NCBI RefSeq assembly: GCF_011046485.1
Contig: NZ_CP049256.1
Span: 1,240,001-1,304,000 of the forward strand
DNA from: Microbacterium sp. 4R-513
Lineage (GTDB): Bacteria > Actinomycetota > Actinomycetes > Actinomycetales > Microbacteriaceae
Direction of reading: 5' to 3'
Length of the DNA: 64,000 nucleotides
Of the stretch, positions 55,661 through 63,010 are shown piece by piece (positions within the stretch are counted from its first letter, which is position 1; each line of letters begins with the position of its first letter). The notes under the pieces are model-generated. The model saw nothing but the letters and a program-made list of their open reading frames with translations. It was not told the DNA's origin and ran no database searches. The position numbers and the translations under genes were made by a program.

Positions 55661-56540
55661 ATGCGAAGCATCGGCGCGATCTTCACCCCTGCCTCTCCCC
55701 CCGAAGCCCTCCGCGACGCGGTCCTGGCCGCCGAAGAGGCCGGTGTGCCCGAGCTCTGGCTGTGGGAGGACTGCTTCCGCGAGTCCGCGTTCGCGACGGC
55801 GTCCGCCGCGCTCGCGTGGACGACACGCCTCCGGGTCGGCATCGGGGTCGCCCCGATGCCGCTGCGGAACGTCGCGCTGATCGCGATGGAGATCGCCACG
55901 CTCGAGCGGCTGTTCCCCGGGCGGCTCATCCCCGGGGTGGGACACGGCGTGCAGTCGTGGATGAGTCAAATCGGCGCGCGGGCAGCCTCGCCCCTGACGC
56001 TCATGCGCGAATACGTGCCGGCGCTGCGGGCGCTGCTCGCGGGTGAGGAGGTGACGACCTCGGGCCGATACGTCTCGCTCGACGGCGTGCGCCTCGACTG
56101 GCCGCCCGCGCACGCGCCCTCGATCATCGTCGCGGGCGAGGGGGCCCAAGACCGTTCGGCTGACCGGGGCCGTCGGCGACGGCACGGTGCTCCCCGCGGG
56201 GAGCAACCCCGAACGTGTGGCGCGGACGCTGGCGCTGGCGCGCGAGGGCCGGGCGGAGGCGGACCGGGGCGGGAAGCACGAGCTCGTGGTGTTCGTATCG
56301 ACGGCATTCGGGGGCGACGAAGCGCACGACCGCCTCGCCGCCGACCTCGCGCGCGGCGGCGGCTCGGTCGATCCCACGCTCATGGTGGCGGGCGACCCCC
56401 GAGCCGTAGCCTCCGCGATCGAGCCGTTCTTCGCCGCGGGCGCCACGTCGGTCATCCTCCAGCCGGGCGAGGCCGAGACCGACCTCGCCGGCTTCATGGA
56501 GGGCGTCGGCGCGGTGGCTCGCGAGCTGACGGACCGCTGA
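55661..56540 (+). pseudogene. Luciferase-like (LLM class) F420/FMN oxidoreductase, frameshifted
   Basis: The first 160 codons give an LLM-class protein: GAIFTPASPPEALRDAVLAA, LWLWEDCFRESAFATASAAL, RLRVGIGVAPMPLRNVALIA and LIPGVGHGVQSWM. At 56140-56144 there are five G; with four the frame reads IVAGEGPKTVRLTGAVGDGT and continues to the end at 56540 (AGATSVILQPGEAE, GAVARELTDR). The present sequence runs off into a meaningless frame. A one-base insertion or a base-calling error is the simplest cause. Intact it would be about 292 residues. Confidence 0.82.
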
Positions 56541-56792
56541 CCGACCCCGCTCGACGACCGGGAGGGTCGCGAACTGGCTTGTCAAGAGGCATCGGTTTCG
56601 ACGTCACATTCGTCACATCAGCCCCATCCACCCCTCGACACGCCGGTCAGAACGCCGAAAATCCGCGGAAATCCGGGGATGTCGGGTGTTCTCGGCTACA
56701 TTCGAGGCGGTCGATCCGACCAGCCGGGGGGCGTCCGCTCCACCGGTCCCCGCAATATGAGGCGGCGAGTCCGTCGCCTGGAGGACAACCAC

Positions 56793-57080
56793 ATGGCCGA
56801 CAAGTCCATCACCAAGACCGAACTCGTCGCGAGCATCGCGAGCGCCACGGGTCAGAGCCAGTCCGCCGTGTCGGGCGTGCTCGACTCCCTCTTCTCCACC
56901 GTCTCGGAGGCGGTCGCCAAGGGCAGCAAGGTCTCGATCCCGGGCTGGATCTCGTTCGAGCAGGTCGAGACGTCGGCTCGCACCGGCCGCAACCCGCAGA
57001 CGGGCGAGGAGATCAAGATCCCCGCCGGCAAGCGCGTGAAGGTCACCGCCGGCTCGAAGCTCAAGGCTGCCGTCAAGTAA
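56793..57080 (+). CDS. HU-family DNA-binding protein
   Basis: 95 residues of the HU/IHF fold: ITKTELVASIASATGQSQSA, VLDSLFSTVSEAVAKGSKVS, IPGWISFEQVETSARTGRNPQTG and KIPAGKRVKV. The TGRNPQTGE arm that bends DNA is intact. The mycobacterial Lys/Ala-rich tail is absent. GGAGGACAACC precedes ATG 56793. The 250-bp gap before it shows only a TACATT -10 candidate. Confidence 0.96.
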   Translation: MADKSITKTELVASIASATGQSQSAVSGVLDSLFSTVSEAVAKGSKVSIPGWISFEQVETSARTGRNPQTGEEIKIPAGKRVKVTAGSKLKAAVK

Positions 57081-57098
57081 GACCCGCAGTCCTGTTTC

Positions 57099-57133
57099 GG
57101 AAGGGGATGCCGCGACCCGCGGCATCCCCTTCC
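57099..57133 (+). terminator. Terminator of the HU gene
   Basis: A perfect 16-bp stem (57099-57114 with 57118-57133) and a 3-nt loop follow the HU stop codon by 18 nt. Confidence 0.85.
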
Positions 57134-57184
57134 TGCGTCTCATCGCCCGGCGGGCACCCAGCGGGCGGCGCATAGGCTTGGGGG

Positions 57185-59161
57185 GTGAACCCCCGCGTGC
57201 TGCGGGCCGCCGGGCCCGCGATCCTCATCGCGTTCGCGCTCGCCGCGCTCGTGTGGGGACTCGCCTTCGGTGGCGGGGCGGCACCTCTCGTCATCGGCGA
57301 CCCCGGACCCCTCGTCCGCTGGGGCCTGCCGACGGTGACGCTCGCCGTGAACCTCTCGGCCGCGGGCATGGTCGGCGCCCTCGTGACGGCGCTCTTCGCC
57401 CTGAAGGCCGGGGAGCGCGAGTTCGACACCGCGCTCGACGTCGCCTCGATCTCGGCCGCCGTCTTCACCGTCGCGGCGGCCGCGACCGGCTTCCTCACCT
57501 TCCTCGACGCGTTCAATCCCGAGGTCAGCGCGGCCCCGGAGTTCGGGGCGCAGCTCGGCCGCTTCCTCGTCGAGACCGAGAGTGGCCGCACGTGGCTTCT
57601 CACGACGATCGCGGGCGCCGCGCTCACCGTGCTCGCGTTCGCGGTGCGCGGGTGGACCGCGACCTTCTTCGTGGCCCTCCTCGCGCTCGCTTCGCTCGTC
57701 CCGATGGGAACACAGGGCCACTCCGGCGAGGAGGCGAATCACACCGCCGCCGTCATGGCCCTCGTCCTGCACATCATCGGCGCCGCCGTGTGGCTCGGCG
57801 GTCTGCTGCTGCTCGTCGTCGTGCGACCCCTCGTCGGTCGGGACCGCATCGCGACGGCGATGTCGCGGTATTCGAGCATCGCGCTCGTCGCATTCGTCGT
57901 CGTGGCGGTCGCGGGCACGGTCCGCGCCGCGATCGGGATCGGCGAGTGGTCGGCTCTCGCGAGCCCGTACGGCGTGCTCGTGCTCGTCAAGGCAGCGGCC
58001 CTCATCGCCATCGGCCTGCTCGGAGCCTGGTACCGCCGCCGGCTCATCGGCGGAATGCAGACGGATGCCTCGACCCGACGCTTCTGGTCGCTCATCGCCC
58101 TCGAGCTCGCCTTCATGGGCATCGCGAGCGGCGCGGCCGTCGCTCTCGCGCGCACGCCCCCGCCGACGAACTCGGCGCTGCCCACCGTGCGGACGCCGGC
58201 CGAGATCCTCACCGGAGCGGCCCTTCCACCCGAACTGACGGTGGACCGCTGGTTCACGGTCTGGGACATCGACCTCTTGTGGGCCTTCGCCGCCGGCTTC
58301 GGCATCTTCTTCTACGTCGCCGGGGTGTGGCGCCTGCGTCGGCGAGGCGACACGTGGCCCGTCCATCGCACCATCCTCTGGGTGCTCGGACTCGCCCTGC
58401 TCTTCTGGGTCACGTCGGGGCCGGTGAACGCGTACCAGGACTACCTCTTCAGCGTGCACATGACCGGGCACATGCTCCTGTCGATGGCCATCCCCGTCCT
58501 CCTCGTGGCCGGCGCTCCCGTCACCCTCGCGGCGCGAGCCATCCGCAAGCGCGAGGACGGCACCCGGGGTGGCCGGGAGTGGATCCTGTGGGCGGTGCAC
58601 TCGCCCGTCGCGCGGGTGCTGACGCATCCGTTCGTCGCCGCGGGCCTGTTCATCGGCTCGCTGTGGGCGTTCTACTACACCGACCTCTTCCGGTGGACCC
58701 TCTACGACCACCTGGGCCACGAGTGGATGGTCGCCCACTTCCTCCTGACCGGGTACCTCTTCGCGCTCTCGCTCATCGGCGTCGACCCCGTTCCGTACCG
58801 GCTGCCGTACCCCGGACGCCTGCTGCTGCTCATCGGCATCATGGCCATGCACGCGTTCTTCGGCATCGTCATCATGATGCAGACGGGGCTCATGGTCGCG
58901 GAGTGGTACGGGGCGATGGGCCGCACGTGGGGGGCGACGCCCCTGCAGGATCAGTACGTCGGCGGCGGCGTCGCCTGGTCGATCGGCGAGATCCCCACGC
59001 TCATCCTCGCGATAACGGTCGCGATCCAGTGGAGCCGCTCGGACGCGCGGCAGCAGCGCCGCCGCGACCGGGCCGTGGACCGCTCGGGCGACGCGGAGCT
59101 CGAGGCCTACAACGCCCGCCTCGCGGAGCTCGCCGAGCGCGACGCCCGCGCGCGCCGCTGA
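57185..59161 (+). CDS. CopD-CtaG fusion membrane protein (copper resistance / cytochrome oxidase assembly)
   Basis: 658 residues. The N-terminal half matches the copper-resistance D domain (helices with GTQGHSGEEANHTAAVMALVLH and AAVWLGGLLLLVVVRPLVG). The C-terminal half is a caa3-type CtaG domain (LFSVHMTGHMLLSMAIPVLLVAGAP, DHLGHEWMVAHFLLTGYLF, MAMHAFFGIVIMMQTGLM). Conserved His and Met in helices are likely copper ligands. It probably moves or delivers copper to respiratory oxidase. TAGGCT at 57173-57178 lies 6 nt before GTG 57185. Confidence 0.92.
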   Translation: MNPRVLRAAGPAILIAFALAALVWGLAFGGGAAPLVIGDPGPLVRWGLPTVTLAVNLSAAGMVGALVTALFALKAGEREFDTALDVASISAAVFTVAAAATGFLTFLDAFNPEVSAAPEFGAQLGRFLVETESGRTWLLTTIAGAALTVLAFAVRGWTATFFVALLALASLVPMGTQGHSGEEANHTAAVMALVLHIIGAAVWLGGLLLLVVVRPLVGRDRIATAMSRYSSIALVAFVVVAVAGTVRAAIGIGEWSALASPYGVLVLVKAAALIAIGLLGAWYRRRLIGGMQTDASTRRFWSLIALELAFMGIASGAAVALARTPPPTNSALPTVRTPAEILTGAALPPELTVDRWFTVWDIDLLWAFAAGFGIFFYVAGVWRLRRRGDTWPVHRTILWVLGLALLFWVTSGPVNAYQDYLFSVHMTGHMLLSMAIPVLLVAGAPVTLAARAIRKREDGTRGGREWILWAVHSPVARVLTHPFVAAGLFIGSLWAFYYTDLFRWTLYDHLGHEWMVAHFLLTGYLFALSLIGVDPVPYRLPYPGRLLLLIGIMAMHAFFGIVIMMQTGLMVAEWYGAMGRTWGATPLQDQYVGGGVAWSIGEIPTLILAITVAIQWSRSDARQQRRRDRAVDRSGDAELEAYNARLAELAERDARARR

Positions 59162-59185
59162 GCCGCGGCATCCGTCTGCCTGGCG

Positions 59186-60268
59186 TCAGCGCGTGTCGGT
59201 GCCCGACACGACGATCGAGGCCGAGCCGTCAGGGGTGACCGTGATCGTGCCGTTCATGAGGAAGGGGACGTTCTCGCTCACGTGGCGCACCGCGCCGTCG
59301 AAGAGCGAACGGATGTCGACCTCGATGTGCGCCGTCGCCTCGGTGGTCGGGATCGACCAGTTCGCTCCGTCGGGAGCGACGGACACCGCCGGCTGCTTGA
59401 CGATCGACCACTTCGGCGCCGACGCGATGCGGTCCTCCACGGGGTAGCCGAACGGGCACGCCGTCGGCAGCAGCACCTCCTGCGTCGCGCACGACGTGAG
59501 GAACTCGTCGACCTTCTGCTGCACGACGGCGATGAACTGCTCGGTCGGCTCGGCCTGCACGCTCACCTTCGTCGACTTCAGCGGGCTGTCGGAGAGCACC
59601 GCGACGCCGGGCGTCGACGAGATCGCCGTGTCGACCGACACGGAGTAGACGCCCGGCGAGAAGACGAGCAGGGGGAGCGGTGCGGCGGGATCGGCGTCGG
59701 CGCCGTCGACCGACACCTGGCGCTTGTCGACGGTGAAGCCGTTGACGTCGAACTTCATCGATCCGAGCACCTCGAGGTCGACGACGGCGAGCGGGCTGCG
59801 CGCGAAGCGCCACGTCGGGACGACGCCGAGCGTGCCGTCGCGTTCGACCTCGAACGTCGTACGTCCGGGGTAGGGGCCGGCCTTGTACTCGACGGTCACG
59901 GCCGTCGTGTCGCCGTCGCTCGTCTCGGAGACGACCTCGACGTCGGTGAGCTTCGCGAGCGCGGCGCCGCGCAGCAGCGCCTCGGACGACTGCGCCGGAA
60001 GGCCCGCGGCCTCGAGCTCCGCGGAGTCGACCGCGACGCCGGGCACGGCCAGCGCGTCGGCTGCGCGGGCCTGCGCCAGCAGCCCGAGATAGCGCTCGAC
60101 GAAGGCGCTCGGGCTGTAGAACTCGCGGTAGAGCGCGGCGCCGCCGGCGGCGAGTGCGCCGGCCAGCACCACCCCGACCACCGCCAGGAGCGTCAGGTCG
60201 AGCGCCAGCGGGGGCGCGGCGGCGGGGCTTCGGAAGAGCGGGATCCGGGATGCCGGGGGCCGGGGCAT
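59186..60268 (-). CDS. Single-span membrane-anchored protein of unknown function, N-terminus probably frameshifted
   Basis: About 360 residues in this frame. One helix (LTLLAVVGVVLAGALAAGG) leads to a large outer domain with KAGPYPGRTTFEVERDGTLG, SPGVYSVSVDTAISS and EVDIRSLFDGAVRHVSENV motifs; no family is recognised. ATG 60268 is the first usable start, but upstream, in another frame, a GTG at 60383 (MDRGAVETSPEGARVPSA...) has a -10 TACACT 6 nt before it. An extra base, perhaps in the GGGG at 60224-60227, would have separated the two parts. Confidence 0.72.
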   Translation of the reverse strand: MPRPPASRIPLFRSPAAAPPLALDLTLLAVVGVVLAGALAAGGAALYREFYSPSAFVERYLGLLAQARAADALAVPGVAVDSAELEAAGLPAQSSEALLRGAALAKLTDVEVVSETSDGDTTAVTVEYKAGPYPGRTTFEVERDGTLGVVPTWRFARSPLAVVDLEVLGSMKFDVNGFTVDKRQVSVDGADADPAAPLPLLVFSPGVYSVSVDTAISSTPGVAVLSDSPLKSTKVSVQAEPTEQFIAVVQQKVDEFLTSCATQEVLLPTACPFGYPVEDRIASAPKWSIVKQPAVSVAPDGANWSIPTTEATAHIEVDIRSLFDGAVRHVSENVPFLMNGTITVTPDGSASIVVSGTDTR

Positions 60269-60389
60269 CCGTCGCCTGGAGGGGCGGAGCGGACGGCGTC
60301 GCCGCCGCGGCGGCTGGGCTCGCAGACGCCGCCGAAGGCACTCGCGCGCCTTCGGGGCTGGTCTCGACGGCCCCCCGATCCACGGATCC

Positions 60390-60486
60390 AGTGTAGAAAA
60401 GCGCGCCCGAAAGACTTCTGTGCGGTCACACCGGCGGGGTGGCCGTGCACAGGGCGACCGAGTAAGGGGCATCCGGTCGTTACCAT
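60390..60486. promoter_or_regulatory. Divergent leaderless promoters
   Basis: On the minus strand TACACT (60390-60395) precedes GTG 60383 by 6 nt. On the plus strand TACCAT (60481-60486) precedes GTG 60493 by 6 nt. The 85 bp between them hold no other gene. Confidence 0.6.
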
Positions 60487-60492
60487 GAATCG

Positions 60493-61890
60493 GTGATCGC
60501 GCCGCCTCTCTCACGCGAACAGGAGGCGCTGTTCCGGCTCATCGAGGACACCCGTGAGCATGTCTTCGTCACGGGGCGGGCCGGCACGGGCAAGTCGACC
60601 CTGCTGCAGCACCTCGCGTGGAACACGTCGAAGCAGATCGCGGTGTGCGCGCCCACGGGGGTCGCGGCGCTCAACGTCGAGGGGCAGACGATCCACTCGT
60701 TGTTCAAGCTGCCGCTCGGGATCATCGGATCGACCGACGAGCCGCAGTCCGACGCGACGCGCAAGCTGCTCAACGCGATCGACACCCTCGTCATCGACGA
60801 GATCTCGATGGTCAACGCCGATCTCATGGATGCGATCGACCGCGCGCTGCGCATGGCCCGCGGCCGGCGCGGCGAGCCGTTCGGCGGCGCCCAGATCGTG
60901 ATGTTCGGCGACCCTTACCAGCTCGCCCCCGTGCCGCCGCGCGGCGACGAACTGCGATACGTCCGTGACCACTACCGCTCGTTCTGGTTCTTCGACGCGC
61001 ATGTGTGGACGGGTGGGTCGACCGGCTCGGCGACCGGTGGGGCTCTCCGCGACGGCCCCTCCCTCGAGGGCTTCGCCGAGCTCGGACCGTTCGGGGCCGA
61101 TCTGCACATCCGCGAGCTCGTCGACATCCACCGGCAGGCCGACCCCGGGTTCAAGGCGCTGCTCAACGCCGTGCGGCACGGCATCGTGACCGCCGACATG
61201 GCGCAGATCCTCAACGACACCGGCGCGCGCAAGCCCCCCGAGCCCGTCGAGGGCGAAGTGCCCATCATCACGCTCGCCACCCGCAACGACATCGTGAACA
61301 CCATCAACCGGCGTCACCTCGACGCTCTGGGCGGGCGCCTGCAGACCGCGAACGCCGAGATCAACGGCGATTTCGGCCGCGGCGACGCGTACCCGGCCGA
61401 TGTCGAGCTGCAGCTCAAGGTCGGCGCTCAGGTGATGTTCCTCCGCAACGACATCGCGTCGTTCGGCGAGGCGCCGCGATGGGTCAACGGCACCATCGGC
61501 ACCGTCACGCGCATCGCCGGCGGGTCGGTGCGGGTCGACGTCGAGGGTCAGGAATTCGACGTCGAGCCGGCCGTGTGGGAGAAGTTCCGCTACTCCTACG
61601 ACCAGGGCTCCCGCTCGCTCTCGCGCGACGTGGTCGCCGAGTTCACGCAGTTCCCGCTGCGCCTCGCGTGGGCCGTGACGATCCACAAGTCCCAGGGGAA
61701 GACGTACGACCGGGCGATCATCGACCTGGGGTCGGGGGCATTCGCGCCGGGGCAGACCTACGTGGCGCTGTCGCGGCTGACCTCGCTCGACGGGCTCTAC
61801 CTCACCCGACCGCTGCGGCCGAGGGACATCCAGGTCGACCCGGACGTGCGGCGGTTCATGGCCGACGTGCGCCGGGAGGCGGCATCCTGA
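60493..61890 (+). CDS. PIF1/RecD-like DNA helicase
   Basis: A 465-residue superfamily-1 helicase: Walker A GRAGTGKSTLL, APTGVAALNV, Walker B LVIDEISMVNADLM, GDPYQLAPVPPRG, and the C-terminal VTIHKSQGKTYDRAIIDLG and YVALSRLTSLDGLYL. It would unwind DNA 5'-3' using ATP. About 30 residues encoded at 61009-61098 (TGGSTGSATGG... to FGAD) interrupt the usual FDAHVW-HIRELVDIHRQ junction and look like an in-frame insertion. GTG 60493 is leaderless. Confidence 0.92.
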   Translation: MIAPPLSREQEALFRLIEDTREHVFVTGRAGTGKSTLLQHLAWNTSKQIAVCAPTGVAALNVEGQTIHSLFKLPLGIIGSTDEPQSDATRKLLNAIDTLVIDEISMVNADLMDAIDRALRMARGRRGEPFGGAQIVMFGDPYQLAPVPPRGDELRYVRDHYRSFWFFDAHVWTGGSTGSATGGALRDGPSLEGFAELGPFGADLHIRELVDIHRQADPGFKALLNAVRHGIVTADMAQILNDTGARKPPEPVEGEVPIITLATRNDIVNTINRRHLDALGGRLQTANAEINGDFGRGDAYPADVELQLKVGAQVMFLRNDIASFGEAPRWVNGTIGTVTRIAGGSVRVDVEGQEFDVEPAVWEKFRYSYDQGSRSLSRDVVAEFTQFPLRLAWAVTIHKSQGKTYDRAIIDLGSGAFAPGQTYVALSRLTSLDGLYLTRPLRPRDIQVDPDVRRFMADVRREAAS

Positions 61891-61917
61891 CCCGCGCCAC
61901 CGGGGGAAGAGTCCCGC

Positions 61918-62571
61918 TCAGGCGACCTGCGTGGCCTTCGCCGCCGCAAGGTCTTCGAAGAGCTCGGTGTTGAAGCGGTAGGCGAGGAGCACCTCGTCAA
62001 TGACTCGCTCCTGCTCGGCGGCATCCCACGGCGCGGCATCCAGCTGGTCGCGGTAGACGTCCTTGAAGGCCTTGGGGTCGGCGATGTCGCCGAAGAGGTA
62101 GAAGCCGATGCCGTTCGTCTCGAAGCCGAACCGTCGGGCCATGAGGCGTCCGATGAACTGACCGCCCGAGAGGTCGCCGAGGTAGCGCGTGTAGTGGTGG
62201 GCGACGAAGCCGCCGGCCCATGTCGCCCCCACCTGGTTGATCCGGTCGACGTACCGCCGGGTGGTCGGGAGCGGCTCGATGCGCTCCCGCCAGTCCGGGC
62301 CGACGAGGAACTCGAGGTCCGCCTCGAGGGCAGGCAGGCGGGTCAGCTTGTCGCTGATGAAGACGGATGCCACGGGGTCCCGGCGCATGCGCTCGGCCGC
62401 CGATTCGAGCGCGTCGTAGATGAACCAGTGCTGCACCACGAGCGCGATGTAGTCGTCGCGCGTCCCGTCGCCCTGGATGAGATCGGCCATGAACCCCGCG
62501 TGCTCGCTCGTCGAGTGGGCGGAGCTCGCTCGCTCGCGCAGCGCCGTGGAGAACGGGATCGGGTCGCTCAT
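61918..62571 (-). CDS. Heme oxygenase, biliverdin-producing (HmuO-like)
   Basis: 217 residues. The proximal heme His is H19 in SSAHSTSEHAGFM. The distal helix is YLGDLSGGQFIGRLMARRFG, and IGFYLFGDIADPKAFKDVYR is conserved. It opens heme to biliverdin, CO and iron in the cytoplasm. ATG 62571 follows TACCAT (62578-62583, minus strand) by 6 nt; an ATG at 62589 would precede the promoter and is rejected. A DtxR/IdeR-like site covers the -35. Confidence 0.93.
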   Translation of the reverse strand: MSDPIPFSTALRERASSAHSTSEHAGFMADLIQGDGTRDDYIALVVQHWFIYDALESAAERMRRDPVASVFISDKLTRLPALEADLEFLVGPDWRERIEPLPTTRRYVDRINQVGATWAGGFVAHHYTRYLGDLSGGQFIGRLMARRFGFETNGIGFYLFGDIADPKAFKDVYRDQLDAAPWDAAEQERVIDEVLLAYRFNTELFEDLAAAKATQVA

Positions 62572-62586
62572 ACCTTCATGGTAGCT

Positions 62587-62605
62587 CAAGGTAAGGGCGG
62601 CCTAA
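62587..62605. promoter_or_regulatory. DtxR/IdeR-type iron box candidate
   Basis: CAAGGTAAGGGCGGCCTAA matches the DtxR/IdeR consensus TWAGGTWAGSCTWACCTWA at 14 of 19 positions, with the outer halves best. It overlaps the -35 and spacer of the heme oxygenase promoter, where iron-loaded repressor would block transcription. Confidence 0.6.
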
Positions 62606-62617
62606 GTTACAGGTTCG

Positions 62618-62929
62618 CTAAGAGTGCGGCCGCGGCGGAACGCCCAGGCGAGCGCAGGCCTCGTCGTACAGCGCGACGATCTCGCGCCGCACGTGCGGCC
62701 GCTCCTCGATGGGTCCGCCCGGCCACGGGACTCGGACGACATCGGTCGTTCCGTCGCCACGGGTGGCGAGCCAGTCGCCGCCGTCCCCGTCGAAGCCCGT
62801 CATGACGGCGGCCGTGTAGTCGTCCGCCGCTCCGTAGGCCCGCGCGATCAGGAGGTTGTCGCCGGTGTGGTCGGCGTTCATGTGCCCGAGCACGCCGCGA
62901 ACGACGGTGTCGTCGAATCGGAAGGTCAT
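62618..62929 (-). CDS. DUF2470 (heme-utilisation-like) protein
   Basis: 103 residues of the DUF2470 fold found at the C-terminus of HugZ-type heme proteins: VVRGVLGHMNADHTGDNLLI, then ARAYGAADDYTAAVMTGFD and a C-terminal helix RREIVALYDEACARLG. The HMNxDH motif is intact. It lies upstream of the heme oxygenase gene on the same strand. TAGGCT at 62936-62941 is 6 nt before the ATG. A role in heme handling is likely but not certain. Confidence 0.87.
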   Translation of the reverse strand: MTFRFDDTVVRGVLGHMNADHTGDNLLIARAYGAADDYTAAVMTGFDGDGGDWLATRGDGTTDVVRVPWPGGPIEERPHVRREIVALYDEACARLGVPPRPHS

Positions 62930-63010
62930 GCGTTTAGCCTAGGGACGGCGGAAACGGGAAACCCGCGCGCCTGTGTTTAGATGATCTGACGATCACCGGG
63001 GGGTGAGAGC

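Noticed and set aside
55661..57175. A 504-residue oxidoreductase fusion running into the HU gene
   Set aside because: The part after codon 160 has no protein character, while the adjacent frame continues the oxidoreductase; a frameshift explains it.
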